From contig CANCDR010000019.1 in NCBI GenBank assembly GCA_947374865.1, positions 1 to 47,078 on the forward strand: a stretch of 47,078 nt of DNA, given 5' to 3'. Both the position numbers and the translations under genes were made by a program. This document shows positions 8,879-18,113 of this stretch, one piece after another. Each line of letters opens with the position of its first letter. Within the stretch, counting starts at the first letter, position 1. The stretch is from Oxalobacteraceae bacterium (GTDB lineage: Bacteria; Pseudomonadota; Gammaproteobacteria; Burkholderiales; Burkholderiaceae_D). Under the pieces are notes generated by a model, which had not been told where the DNA came from, searched no databases, and was given only the letters and a program-made list of their open reading frames with translations.

Positions 8879-9964
8879 ATGGCATTTTCTTTCACTCCTG
8901 AGCAAAAACAATCCTGGCTTTGGCTGTGCGTGGCACTGCTTTTGCTCGGCTTACTCGTTATGCTGGGTCCGGTGCTGACGCCCTTTGTCAGCGCGGCGAT
9001 CCTGGCCTATGCCCTCAATCCGCTGGTCGACTGGCTGGCCCGACGCCATATTGGGCGCTGGATGCTGCCGCGTGCGCTGGCGGTCTGTATCGTGCTGCTA
9101 CTGCTGATTGCGCTGCTGCTCGGGCTGGTATTGGTGGTCTTTCCGGTGATGCAGAAAGAATTCATCTCCATGCGCGAACAAATTCCCGGGCTGCTCAGGA
9201 ATCTGGACGCCCTACTCTCACCACGCCTGCACGCGCTGGGTATCAAAATCCGCCTCGACGGCGCCGGCTTGCAAAAAATATTAAGCGAACAACTCGGGGC
9301 AAGCAGTGAACAGATCTGGTCCACTGCACTGACCTCGGCACGTATTGGAGGAGTGGCGGTGCTGGGCTGGCTGGCTACCTTCATACTGATTCCCGTGGTC
9401 TTGTTTTATTTGCTGCTCGACTGGCATACCCTGTTGGCGCGAATGGCCAATAATGTGCCGCGCCGCTGGCTGGCTAAGGTGCGTTCGTTGGCCAAGGAAA
9501 CCGATGCACTGTTAGCCCAATATCTGCGCGGTCAGTTGGCTGTGATGCTGTCGCTGGCACTGTTTTATTCCATTACTTTGACTTTGGTCGGACTGGATGT
9601 CGCCTTGCCGATCGGGATCATCACCGGTCTGCTGAGCTTTATTCCCTACCTGGGTTTCGGGCTTGGGCTGGTGCTGGCGATGTTGGCGGGGATACTGCAG
9701 TTTTCCAGCTTGCAGGGCATCGTATTGGTCGGGGCGGTGTATGGGATCGGGCAGATTCTGGAGAGTTTTGTGCTCACGCCGCGACTGGTGGGGGAACGGA
9801 TTGGCCTCTCGCCGCTGATCGTCATCTTTGCCTTGCTGGCGTTTGGTGAACTGTTCGGCTTCGTCGGCGTTTTAGTGGCACTGCCGGCGAGCGCCATTTT
9901 GTCGGTCGCTTACAAACATGTGCGGCGCGCTTATTTGCATAGCAGCTTTTATAATCAAGCATGA
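8879..9964 (+). CDS. AI-2E family permease (PerM-like)
   Basis: This 361-residue integral membrane protein has the hydrophobic N-terminal helices and central cytoplasmic/amphipathic region of the AI-2E transporter (UPF0118) family. The C-terminal part contains the conserved [15 protein letters not shown], the [15 protein letters not shown] segment and a [11 protein letters not shown] motif. Family members export small molecules or ions; the AI-2 function is proven only for a few, so the substrate is open. It lies directly upstream of hda, divergent from purM, an arrangement common in Burkholderiales. No strong ribosome-binding site precedes the ATG. Confidence 0.88.
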   Translation: MAFSFTPEQKQSWLWLCVALLLLGLLVMLGPVLTPFVSAAILAYALNPLVDWLARRHIGRWMLPRALAVCIVLLLLIALLLGLVLVVFPVMQKEFISMREQIPGLLRNLDALLSPRLHALGIKIRLDGAGLQKILSEQLGASSEQIWSTALTSARIGGVAVLGWLATFILIPVVLFYLLLDWHTLLARMANNVPRRWLAKVRSLAKETDALLAQYLRGQLAVMLSLALFYSITLTLVGLDVALPIGIITGLLSFIPYLGFGLGLVLAMLAGILQFSSLQGIVLVGAVYGIGQILESFVLTPRLVGERIGLSPLIVIFALLAFGELFGFVGVLVALPASAILSVAYKHVRRAYLHSSFYNQA

Positions 9965-9989
9965 ACTTACGTAAGATGAATTGTTTCAT

Positions 9990-10679
9990 ATGAGGCAAAT
10001 GTTATTTGACTGGGGCATGCTCTTGCCGCAGACCCTGGAGACCTTCGTGGTCGGCCAGCATGCAGAATTAATGCAGCGTTGTCAGCGCCTGAGCGCCGGC
10101 CATGCCTTCGCTACCGCCGAACGTTTTGTGTATTTGTGGGGTACTGCCGGTGCCGGTAAAACGCATCTACTCAAGGCCATGGCGGGCGCCCTGCCAGAGG
10201 CCACTGGGGCGCGTTATTTACCCGCCGATGCCAGCCCGCCGGACTTTCTCTATGATCCGGCGATCCATCTCTATCTGCTCGATGACTGCGACAAACTCGC
10301 ACCCGACGCGCAAATTGCCGCCTTCAATCTGTTTAACGACTGTCGCGAACATGGCGCATGCCTCGTGACCACTGGCCCTCAACCACCGATTGGCTTGGTG
10401 GTGCGGGAAGATTTGCGCACCCGTTTGGGTTGGGGCCTGATTTATCAAGTGCATGGCCTGAGCGATGCCGAAAAAATCGATGCTCTCACGCGCACCGCGC
10501 AGGCCAGAGGCTTCTCGCTTGCCCCTGACGTGTTACCCTACCTGATTACGCATTTTCACCGCGATATGCGCTCGCTGACCGCAATGCTGGATGCGCTGGA
10601 TAAGTATTCGCTCGAAACCAAGCGGCCCATCACCTTGCCGCTGCTGCGTAATTTACTGCAGCTCGATAGCGAAACATGA
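9990..10679 (+). CDS. hda: Hda, DnaA-related regulator of replication initiation
   Basis: Hda binds the DNA polymerase sliding clamp and stimulates ATP hydrolysis by DnaA, preventing re-initiation. The 229-residue product is one AAA+ domain, with Walker A GTAGAGKT, Walker B LYLLDDCDKL and the DnaA-like sensor region DMRSLTAMLDALDKYSLE. The N-terminus MRQMLFDWG could supply a QxxF-type clamp-binding motif. The frame is open from a TTG at 9981, but homologues begin MRQ/MKQ, so the ATG at 9990 is chosen; 9999 remains possible. It is first in a run with a HAD phosphatase, pcnB and folK. Confidence 0.9.
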   Translation: MRQMLFDWGMLLPQTLETFVVGQHAELMQRCQRLSAGHAFATAERFVYLWGTAGAGKTHLLKAMAGALPEATGARYLPADASPPDFLYDPAIHLYLLDDCDKLAPDAQIAAFNLFNDCREHGACLVTTGPQPPIGLVVREDLRTRLGWGLIYQVHGLSDAEKIDALTRTAQARGFSLAPDVLPYLITHFHRDMRSLTAMLDALDKYSLETKRPITLPLLRNLLQLDSET

Positions 10680-10692
10680 CAAAAGACTCACC

Positions 10693-11364
10693 ATGAACCT
10701 GGCTTTATTCGATCTCGACCATACACTGCTGCCACTCGACTCCGATAACCAATGGGGCCAATTCCTGGTGCGTACCGGCGCCATTGATACCGCGTTATTC
10801 AGTCGTCGCAACGAACAGTTTTTTGACGACTACAAGGCCGGTGTACTAGATGCGCGGGCCTATCTTGAATTCGCGTTGGGGACCTTGGCGCCGTTTTCAC
10901 GCGACCAGCTCGATGCCTGGCATGCGCAGTTCATGCGCGATGTGGTGCAGCCGGCGATTTTGCCGCAGGCGCTTGCTCTGGTAAAGCATCACCAGAACAG
11001 GGGTGACCTGGTGGCCATCGTGACGGCGACGAATCGTTTTGTCACGGCCCCGATTGCCGCCGCCTTTGGTGTCTCCCATCTGATTGCCGCCGAACCTGAA
11101 TTGCACGCTGATGGCAGGCTCACCGGTGGCCTGATCGGCACCCCGACTTATGCCGAAGGCAAGGTCGAACATACCCTGGCCTGGCTGGCCGGGATGAACA
11201 AAACCCTGGCTGACTTTGAGCGCAGTTATTTTTACAGTGACTCGCAAAACGATATCCCGCTCATGACGCTGGTTAGCAATCCCGTCGCCACTAATCCCAA
11301 TGCCTTGCTGACTGCGCACGCCAACGCGCAGGGCTGGCCACTCCTGACACTATTCAATGATTAA
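10693..11364 (+). CDS. HAD-IB family hydrolase (SerB-like phosphatase)
   Basis: This 223-residue HAD-superfamily subfamily IB protein carries motif I FDLDHTLLPLDSDNQW, with the nucleophile Asp7 and the acid/base Asp9. Motif II is VTATNRFVTAPIA. The C-terminal motif is FYSDSQNDIPLM. Such proteins dephosphorylate small metabolites such as phosphoserine or related compounds; the substrate cannot be read from sequence. The start at 10693, just after the hda stop, gives the family N-terminus, whereas the open frame upstream overlaps hda. The 3' end overlaps pcnB by 8 bp, suggesting cotranscription. Confidence 0.88.
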   Translation: MNLALFDLDHTLLPLDSDNQWGQFLVRTGAIDTALFSRRNEQFFDDYKAGVLDARAYLEFALGTLAPFSRDQLDAWHAQFMRDVVQPAILPQALALVKHHQNRGDLVAIVTATNRFVTAPIAAAFGVSHLIAAEPELHADGRLTGGLIGTPTYAEGKVEHTLAWLAGMNKTLADFERSYFYSDSQNDIPLMTLVSNPVATNPNALLTAHANAQGWPLLTLFND

Positions 11365-12724
11365 AAAGTTTATCCGCCGCCTGCTCGGTAGCAAAAACAA
11401 GCCTGCCGCTGGCGACCTGCTGACGCTCGGCCCGAAGGAACACAAGATCAATCCGGCGCTGGTATCCCCCAACGCCGTGCGCGTGACGCAGACTTTGCAG
11501 CAGGCTGGCTTTAAGGCCTTTGTGGTCGGCGGTGCGGTGCGCGATCTGCTGCTGGGCCATAAGCCGAAAGATTTCGATATCGCCACCAACGCCACGCCCG
11601 AGCAGATCAAACGGCTGTTTCGGCGCGCCTTCATCATCGGCCGTCGCTTTCAGATCGTGCATGTGATGATGGGACAGGAACAGATCGAAGTCACCACCTT
11701 TCGCGGTGCTTCATCGGAGGCCGCGCCCAAGGACGAACATGGCCGCGTCCTGCGCGACAATACCTTCGGCGAACAGCACGAAGATGCCGTGCGACGCGAT
11801 TTCACCATCAATGCCATGTACTACGATCCAGCCAACCAGATCGTGCTCGATTATCACGGCGGCATCGCTGATATTCGCAGCAAGACCCTGCGCATCATTG
11901 GCGTGCCGGAAGCCCGCTATCGGGAAGATCCCGTGCGTCTTTTGCGGGTAGTACGTTTTGCCGCCAAACTCGGCTTTAGCATTGCTGCCGAATCACGCGA
12001 GCCGATCAAGATCATGGCGCCGCTGATTAATAATGTACCGACCGCGCGCGTGTTCGATGAAATGCTCAAGCTGCTCATGAGCGGTCATGCGCTGGCCTGT
12101 TTGCAGCAGCTGCGCAAGGAAGGTCTGCATCATGGTTTGCTACCTTTGCTCGACGTGGTTCTCGAGCAGCCACTGGGTGAAAAATTTGTCACCCTCGCGC
12201 TCGACAGCACCGACCAGCGCATCCGCGCCGGCAAGACGGTGTCACCCGGCTTTCTGTTCGCCTCACTGCTGTGGCATCAGGTAGTAGAAAAATGGACAGC
12301 TTACCAGGCCGCCGGTGAATATCCGATTCCGGCCCTGCATCTGGCAGCCGACGATGTGTTGCATGCGCAGACCGACAAACTGGCCCTGCAACGCAAGATC
12401 GCCACCGACATGCGCGATATCTGGTCGATGCAGCCGCGCTTTGAACGTCGCACCGGAAAAATGCCGTTCAAGCTGCTTGAGCATCCGCGTCTGCGCGCCG
12501 GTTACGACTTTTTGCTGTTGCGTTGCGCTTCCGGTGAAATCGACAGCGAGTTAGGCGAGTGGTGGACCGACTTTATGGCCGGCGATAATAACGAGCGTGA
12601 GTTACTCCTGGTGCGCAATACCAAAACCGCCGACAAGGCTGGTCCACCGGCGAAAAAACGCGCCCGTCGCCGTGGGGGACGCGGTAAAAATCCGGATGGC
12701 GCGGCTCCGGCCGTTGCTGAATAA
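11357..12724 (+). CDS. pcnB: Poly(A) polymerase I
   Basis: PcnB adds poly(A) tails to RNA 3' ends and so targets them for degradation. The 455-residue protein has the class II nucleotidyltransferase head GGAVRDLLLGHKPKDFDIAT, with catalytic Asp72 and Asp74. It continues with GRRFQIVHV, RRDFTINAMYYDP, REDPVRLLRVVRFAAKL (neck) and the long C-terminal domain found in PcnB but not in CCA-adding enzymes. The tail (KKRARRRGGRGK) is strongly basic, as is usual for this RNA-binding enzyme. It overlaps the preceding HAD gene, and its TAA shares a base with the folK ATG. Confidence 0.94.
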   Translation: MIKKFIRRLLGSKNKPAAGDLLTLGPKEHKINPALVSPNAVRVTQTLQQAGFKAFVVGGAVRDLLLGHKPKDFDIATNATPEQIKRLFRRAFIIGRRFQIVHVMMGQEQIEVTTFRGASSEAAPKDEHGRVLRDNTFGEQHEDAVRRDFTINAMYYDPANQIVLDYHGGIADIRSKTLRIIGVPEARYREDPVRLLRVVRFAAKLGFSIAAESREPIKIMAPLINNVPTARVFDEMLKLLMSGHALACLQQLRKEGLHHGLLPLLDVVLEQPLGEKFVTLALDSTDQRIRAGKTVSPGFLFASLLWHQVVEKWTAYQAAGEYPIPALHLAADDVLHAQTDKLALQRKIATDMRDIWSMQPRFERRTGKMPFKLLEHPRLRAGYDFLLLRCASGEIDSELGEWWTDFMAGDNNERELLLVRNTKTADKAGPPAKKRARRRGGRGKNPDGAAPAVAE

Positions 12725-13212
12725 TGTCGCTGCTGGTGCGTGCCACGATCGGCATTGGTGCCAATCTGGGCGAGCCTGGCGCGCAAGTACGCGCAGCCAT
12801 GCTGGCGCTGGACCAGCTGGACGTGACAGGCTGTGCGGTCCGATCCAGTTTGTATGACAGCGCGCCGGTCGATGCCGACGGCGATCATTATGTGAATGCT
12901 GTTGTGCGCATCGTGACCACCCTTCCAGCCTTGGATTTATTGCGCCAGTGCCAGCGGATTGAAAACGAAGCTGGCCGCCTGCGTCCCTACCCCAATGCAC
13001 CGCGTTCACTTGATCTGGATCTGCTGCTCTATGGCGATGATCAAATAACGCACACCGATTTGATCGTCCCGCATCCGCGCATGACGCAACGGGCGTTTGT
13101 GCTGTTGCCTTTGCTGGAAATCGATCCCTTGGCGCAGATTCCCGGTGCGGGTCCTGCGCAGCAGTGGGTGGCGGCACTGTCCGGGCAAATGATTCACAAG
13201 ATTTCTGACTGA
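12724..13212 (+). CDS. folK: 2-amino-4-hydroxy-6-hydroxymethyldihydropteridine pyrophosphokinase
   Basis: FolK transfers pyrophosphate from ATP to the hydroxymethylpterin in folate synthesis. The 162-residue product starts [16 protein letters not shown] and has [18 protein letters not shown]. The family signature is [13 protein letters not shown], followed by the [18 protein letters not shown] segment. Its length is typical. The start codon overlaps the pcnB stop by one base. panB follows after about 106 bp with its own promoter-like element, so the folate and pantothenate genes are neighbours but perhaps separate transcripts. Confidence 0.95.
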   Translation: MSLLVRATIGIGANLGEPGAQVRAAMLALDQLDVTGCAVRSSLYDSAPVDADGDHYVNAVVRIVTTLPALDLLRQCQRIENEAGRLRPYPNAPRSLDLDLLLYGDDQITHTDLIVPHPRMTQRAFVLLPLLEIDPLAQIPGAGPAQQWVAALSGQMIHKISD

Positions 13213-13280
13213 ACTTCAGCATGTGTATTCCCGTCTGGCTGCAGCGCTTTTGCACCGCTCGGAAAGACTGCTTGACCAAT

Positions 13281-13288
13281 GCTACAAT
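13281..13288 (+). promoter_or_regulatory. Extended -10 promoter element for panB
   Basis: TACAAT at 13283-13288 is preceded by a TGC (extended -10 form) and lies about 30 bp upstream of the panB ATG. No good -35 is found at 16-18 bp, which is tolerated when an extended -10 is present. This is a motif-only call. Confidence 0.45.
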
Positions 13289-13318
13289 CGCCGCTCATAC
13301 CAACTCACGGGAGTCATC

Positions 13319-14140
13319 ATGGCAGGCTATCTTCAAGAAACTGAACGCACCCGTGCAGTGACCGGCCCGACACTGCTCTCGCTGCGTCAAGCAGGTGAAA
13401 AAATCACCATGCTGACCTGTTACGACGCCAGTTTTGCGGCGCTGATGGATCGTGTTGGAGTCGAGGTTTTGCTAGTCGGTGATTCGCTCGGCATGGTGTG
13501 CCAGGGTCATCATTCGACGCTGCCGGTGAGTCTGGCTGATATGGTTTATCACACGGCCTGTGTCGCGCGCGGAAACAAGACTGCGCTGCTGGTGGCGGAT
13601 ATGCCCTTCGGTACTTATGCTACACCGCAGGCGGCGTTTGATCATGCCGTCAAACTGATTCAGGCTGGCGCACAGATGGTGAAGATCGAGGGCGGTGAAT
13701 GGCTCATCGATACCGTCAAATTTCTGACCGAGCGCGCCGTGCCGGTTTGTGCGCACCTCGGCCTGACGCCGCAGTCGGTGCATCAATTAGGTGGCTACAA
13801 GGTCCAAGGCAAGACGGCGGCGGGTGTCGAACAGCTCAAAGCGGATGCCCTCGCTCTGCAGGCCGCCGGCGCATCGCTGTTAGTGCTCGAAGCGATTCCT
13901 TCTGCCATTGGTAAAGAAGTCACTGCGCTATTGGCAATACCAACCATCGGCATCGGCGCCGGACCGGATTGCTCGGGTCAGGTGCTGGTCATGCATGACA
14001 TGCTGGGCGCCTTCCCAGGTCGCAAAGCCCGCTTCGTTAAAAATTTCATGGAAGGCCAAAACAGTATCGAAGCTGCGATTCGGGCTTATATTGTCGCGGT
14101 GAAGGATCAGTCCTTTCCTGCTCCAGAACACTGCTTCTAA
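13319..14140 (+). CDS. panB: 3-methyl-2-oxobutanoate hydroxymethyltransferase
   Basis: PanB makes ketopantoate from alpha-ketoisovalerate and methylene-tetrahydrofolate, the first step to pantothenate and coenzyme A. The 273-residue protein contains [36 protein letters not shown], the KIEGGEWL segment, [20 protein letters not shown] and the C-terminal [20 protein letters not shown]. All are diagnostic of the Mg2+-dependent (beta/alpha)8 family. The frame is open from 13223, but the ATG at 13319 follows a strong GGGAG ribosome-binding site (from 13309) and gives the family length. panC is not adjacent. Confidence 0.95.
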   Translation: MAGYLQETERTRAVTGPTLLSLRQAGEKITMLTCYDASFAALMDRVGVEVLLVGDSLGMVCQGHHSTLPVSLADMVYHTACVARGNKTALLVADMPFGTYATPQAAFDHAVKLIQAGAQMVKIEGGEWLIDTVKFLTERAVPVCAHLGLTPQSVHQLGGYKVQGKTAAGVEQLKADALALQAAGASLLVLEAIPSAIGKEVTALLAIPTIGIGAGPDCSGQVLVMHDMLGAFPGRKARFVKNFMEGQNSIEAAIRAYIVAVKDQSFPAPEHCF

Positions 14141-14154
14141 AATCCCCAATAGTG

Positions 14155-14175
14155 TAGACACTGCTTCTGTGTCCA
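14155..14175. terminator. Weak hairpin between convergent panB and ABC gene
   Basis: In the 40-bp gap between the convergent panB and exporter genes, GTAGACAC and GTGTCCAC can pair (one A-C mismatch) around a seven-base loop. There is no clear U-tract, so this is at best a weak bidirectional terminator. Confidence 0.3.
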
Positions 14176-14180
14176 CCTAT

Positions 14181-15905
14181 TCAACTTAGCTGGCGTTTTG
14201 CCAGCGCGGCAAAGGCGCCGTCTTGCGCCATTAATTCGGCATAACTGCCACACTCGATTATTTTTCCCGATTCAAGATAAAAAATCTGATCGGCCTGTAT
14301 CACGCTTGACAGGCGATGTGCGATCACAATGCGGGTTGCACTGAGCTGGGCGATGCTGTGCGCGACGATAGATTGGGTTTGATTATCGAGCGCGCTGGTC
14401 GCTTCATCTAACAACACGATACGAGGCTTACGGGCGATGGCGCGGGCGATCAGAAGTCGCTGCTTCTGCCCGCCGGAGAGCGTGCCGCCATTGTCGGTCA
14501 CCACGCTATGCATCCCCATCGGCATGGCGGCAATGTCGCTAGCCAGGCCGGCCATACGGGCTGCTTCCCAGGCGTCGTCCAAGCTGAGTTTGGCGGCGCC
14601 AATGATATTACTAAAAATAGTGCCAGGCATGAGTTTGCCACGTTGAAGTACCACGCCCAATTGCCTTCGTACCGCCAGCACATCCAGTCCGGCTAAATTT
14701 TGATCATCGTAATACACCGCGCCAGAAAAAGCCTGATCAAACCCGAGAAGACAGCGCAGCAAGGTCGATTTACCTGCTCCGGAGGGACCAACAAGAGCGA
14801 TGAACTGACCTGGCAAAACGCGGATCGACACATCATCGAGAATCAGCGGGCCATCGATATGATAGCGAAAGCGCAGATGACTGATCTCGATCGCACCACT
14901 GAGCTCACCAGAATCAGCCTGCGCACCGTACTGCTCCGGCAGGGCTTGCAAAATTGGCCGCGCCCGTTCATAAAGCGGGATCATGGCGGCGACATTGCTG
15001 ATCGCGTTGGCCATCGCCAGACTGCTGGCAAAAAATTGCAGGAACGCGGCATGGAAGATCAGGAAGCTGCCCGTCGACATTTTAGGCGTATATATTTCAA
15101 GCGCGCCAAATAAGATCAACAAACAAACCACACCATACGCCGCATCGAACACCGTGAGGATATTCCCGATCCGGCGACTCAAGAAGTGCCATTGCTTTTG
15201 CTGCGCAAAATCGCTGGCCCATAAGGCAAATGCCCGCTTCTCGGCACCGGCTGTACGGATCTTATTGATGCCATTTAAAAGTTGAAACACCCTGCTCGCC
15301 ATACTGCCCTCGAACTGCGAAATCTGCCGCGCCTGTCTGAGTCGCCAGATGTTGAGCGCCGTGCTCAAGATGAAGGAGACGAACACCAGCCCACTCGCCA
15401 GCAAGGCCAGCGGCAGGCTGATCCAGAACAGCAGGGCATAACTGAATAAACCAAACAGCCAACCCAACAAAGCCGTCTGTACCACAGAGGCGAGCGCTCG
15501 CATGAGCCGGGCCATGCCTAACAAACGCTGGGCTAAATCGGCCGCGGCATATTGGCGGAAAAAAGTCGTTGGCAAATGCAGCAGGCGCTCCATCAGCGCG
15601 CTCTGCAAAGCATGACTGGCGCGCGTACTGATGCGAATGAAGGCCAGTGCCCTGACATAACCCAGCGCACTGATAGTCAGTACGGCAGTCAAGATAAAGA
15701 GCGCCAGCTGCGACAGCATGTCAGTCTGTGCAGTGGGTAGAATGTCATCGACCAAAAAGCCGATGGACAGTGGCATGGCAAGCGCCAGTAATCCGCCCAG
15801 CACACCGGTTATCGTGAGCCAAAAAAAATCGCGCGCACAGCCGAGCAGGCCAAAGCGCAGTACATCGCGTAAAGACAGTGCATGAGGTGGTAGACGCTTT
15901 ATCAT
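14181..15905 (-). CDS. NHLP/NHLM-type export ABC transporter, second ATP-binding subunit (short form)
   Basis: This 574-residue fused permease-ATPase is the last gene of a three-gene exporter operon. The membrane domain spans about residues 20-310. The ATPase domain has Walker A GPSGAGKST, signature LSGGQKQRLLIARA, Walker B IVLLDEATSALD and the switch His in VIAHRLS. The opening LPPHALSLRDVLRFGLLGC resembles the junction that precedes the transmembrane domain in NHLM_micro_ABC2 proteins. Those usually carry a further N-terminal region of a few hundred residues. Here an in-frame TAG lies three codons before the ATG, so that region is absent. No ribosome-binding site is obvious; coupling to the upstream gene (9-bp gap) is likely. 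Confidence 0.82.
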   Translation of the reverse strand: MIKRLPPHALSLRDVLRFGLLGCARDFFWLTITGVLGGLLALAMPLSIGFLVDDILPTAQTDMLSQLALFILTAVLTISALGYVRALAFIRISTRASHALQSALMERLLHLPTTFFRQYAAADLAQRLLGMARLMRALASVVQTALLGWLFGLFSYALLFWISLPLALLASGLVFVSFILSTALNIWRLRQARQISQFEGSMASRVFQLLNGINKIRTAGAEKRAFALWASDFAQQKQWHFLSRRIGNILTVFDAAYGVVCLLILFGALEIYTPKMSTGSFLIFHAAFLQFFASSLAMANAISNVAAMIPLYERARPILQALPEQYGAQADSGELSGAIEISHLRFRYHIDGPLILDDVSIRVLPGQFIALVGPSGAGKSTLLRCLLGFDQAFSGAVYYDDQNLAGLDVLAVRRQLGVVLQRGKLMPGTIFSNIIGAAKLSLDDAWEAARMAGLASDIAAMPMGMHSVVTDNGGTLSGGQKQRLLIARAIARKPRIVLLDEATSALDNQTQSIVAHSIAQLSATRIVIAHRLSSVIQADQIFYLESGKIIECGSYAELMAQDGAFAALAKRQLS

Positions 15906-15914
15906 GTCGGCACG

Positions 15915-18113
15915 CTACGCCATCGCAATTAGCCGGCAATACGCGCCGTGCAGAGCCATTAATTGGGCATGCGTTCCGCGTTCAGCGATCACACCACGCT
16001 CGAGCACGATGATTTCATCGCAATCACGGATTGTGGACAGCCGATGGGCGACGATCAGGCAGGCGCAGCCTCGGCGGCGGATCTGCTCGTCGATCATTTT
16101 TTCAGTGATCGGGTCCAGTGCTGCGCTCGCTTCATCGAGTACCAGAATACGCGGATTACCTGCCAATGCGCGGGCTATTTCTAGTCGCTGCGCTTGCCCG
16201 CCTGAGAAATTGCGACCGCGTTCCTCGACCTGTGCTGCATACGCGCCGGGCAGGCTGAGGATGGTGCTGTGGATGCAGGCATCACGTGCAGCCTGCAGCA
16301 TGTCGGTCTCTGGCAGCTCGCTGTCCCACAGACACAGGTTATCGCGCACACTCCCTTCGAAGAGCATCATTTCCTGCTCTACCCCAGCCAGGCTAGCGTG
16401 CAGATCGACCCGCGCATGCGCTTCGCGCGGCACACCGTCGAACAGGATTTGTCCCGACCATGGCTGATATAGGCCAAGCACCAGGCGGGCGATGGTCGAC
16501 TTGCCGCTGCCCGAACTACCGACCAAGGCAATCCGCTGACCTGGCGCGAGCGTCAAACTAAAGTTCGTGATCAGTGGCGCAGCAAGACGGCTGTAACCGA
16601 AACACACATCACGCAATGCAAGATGGCCCTGCAATTTCTTTGGCCGGACACACGCGGAACGAGTATCCTCTGCCACAAAAGCGGCATCCAGCGGATGATG
16701 CAGAACGTCGTCGAGCCGCGCCAAATCCGCGCCGGCCGCCTGCTGTCGTCCCGCCAATGACATCAACTGATGAATAGGCTGATGAAAGCTGCTCATCAGG
16801 CTCTGGAACGCGACCAGCATACCGATGCTCATTTCCCCTGCCATCACGCGCGTACCGCCAATGAGCAGGATGGCGATCAGTAGTAGACCATTCAACAATC
16901 CGGGTGCCTGACTCAGCAGGCGGACCTGCACAGTCAGATGCTGTTCGATGTTATTTACACTGGCAAAGATGCCTGACCAGCGCGAAAAAAATTCACTCTC
17001 TCCGCCGCTTGCCTTGAGGCTCTCGATATTGTCGATGCCGCCCAAAGTCGTCGCCATGAGTTTGCTGCGCTCTTGCTGCAGGCGCTGACTCGGCTCTTTT
17101 TGTAAGCCTGCCAGACACCGCAGTAGCAGCAGATTAAGCACCGAGAGCGCGATGCCGATCACGCTCAGCAGCACGTCAATCTGCAGCATGATCAGCGCAA
17201 AAAAAATCAGCGTCAGCATATTGGCTAGCGTGCTTGCCAGTTCGCCCGATAGCAGCTGTGCGAGTCGATCATTGGCATGCAATCGCTCACTAATTTCACC
17301 GGCATACCGTTGCTGAAAAAATGAAATCGGCAATCGCAGTACATGCCAAAAAAATTGACGCGTTGTGTTCCGTGTCAAATGCATTTCCAAACGCAGTAAC
17401 TGCTGTTGCTGCAGCCATGTGAGGCCAACTCGTAGGAGCGCCATCATCAATAGTCCCAGCAGCAGCGCACCCAGCCAGTCATGCAGGCCGGCGAGCAGAT
17501 AGTGATCGACAAAAATCTGTAATATCACCGGCACCACCAGACCGGGAATCACCAGACCCAGGCTGGCTAAGCTTATGAAACCTAGCGACGGTATGACGCC
17601 TCGCAGGCGCGCCATTAACGAGGTCCATAATGACGCCGGCTGACCAGCATGAACAAAATTTTCAGTCGGTAAAAACGATAAGGCCACACCGGTATAGGAA
17701 AGATCAAATTCTGCGTAACCGACTGTGCGCCGACCGCAGGCCGGATCATTCAGATAGACCCGCCGCTGACCGAAACCCTCCAGCACCAGAAAATGCTGAA
17801 AATTCCAATGCAATATCAGCGGTAAGGCATGCGCTCTGAGCGCCGCTGTATCCAGTCGTTTTCCCTCAGCCTTCAAACCATAAGTGCGGGCTGCCTTGAG
17901 GAGTTGACTGGCGTTGCTGCCATCGCGCGAAATGCCGCAGGCTGTGCGTAATTCGTCGAGCGCGACAGTGTGGCCAAAATAGCCGAGGATGATACCCAGG
18001 GCAGCTGCACCACATTCGACCGCCTCCATTTGCAGTACCGTCGGTGTGCGTTTGCGCGCCGAACCTGCTGGCCACAAGACTGCGCCCCAGCCACGAAAGA
18101 CCGCGCCCAGCAT
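15915..18113 (-). CDS. Peptidase-containing ABC exporter (NHLM_micro_ABC1-like)
   Basis: This 732-residue bacteriocin-type exporter cleaves a double-glycine leader and pumps the peptide across the inner membrane. The N-terminal C39 peptidase looks intact: catalytic Cys34 in QMEAVECGAAALG, His107 in WNFQHFLVLEG and Asp123 in YLNDPACG. The six-helix membrane domain follows (about 160-460). The ATPase then shows Walker A GSSGSGKST, signature NFSGGQAQRLEIARAL and Walker B ILVLDEASAALD. The RKRTPTVLQMEAVECGAA opening is characteristic of the NHLP/NHLM exporters. Its start overlaps the HlyD gene stop (TGATG). Leaders processed by this class end in GG or GA; no such peptide is encoded nearby. Confidence 0.88.
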   Translation of the reverse strand: MLGAVFRGWGAVLWPAGSARKRTPTVLQMEAVECGAAALGIILGYFGHTVALDELRTACGISRDGSNASQLLKAARTYGLKAEGKRLDTAALRAHALPLILHWNFQHFLVLEGFGQRRVYLNDPACGRRTVGYAEFDLSYTGVALSFLPTENFVHAGQPASLWTSLMARLRGVIPSLGFISLASLGLVIPGLVVPVILQIFVDHYLLAGLHDWLGALLLGLLMMALLRVGLTWLQQQQLLRLEMHLTRNTTRQFFWHVLRLPISFFQQRYAGEISERLHANDRLAQLLSGELASTLANMLTLIFFALIMLQIDVLLSVIGIALSVLNLLLLRCLAGLQKEPSQRLQQERSKLMATTLGGIDNIESLKASGGESEFFSRWSGIFASVNNIEQHLTVQVRLLSQAPGLLNGLLLIAILLIGGTRVMAGEMSIGMLVAFQSLMSSFHQPIHQLMSLAGRQQAAGADLARLDDVLHHPLDAAFVAEDTRSACVRPKKLQGHLALRDVCFGYSRLAAPLITNFSLTLAPGQRIALVGSSGSGKSTIARLVLGLYQPWSGQILFDGVPREAHARVDLHASLAGVEQEMMLFEGSVRDNLCLWDSELPETDMLQAARDACIHSTILSLPGAYAAQVEERGRNFSGGQAQRLEIARALAGNPRILVLDEASAALDPITEKMIDEQIRRRGCACLIVAHRLSTIRDCDEIIVLERGVIAERGTHAQLMALHGAYCRLIAMA

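Noticed and set aside
9966..9975. CTTACGTAAG palindrome before hda
   Set aside because: A single 10-bp palindrome is too short to support as an operator without conservation data.
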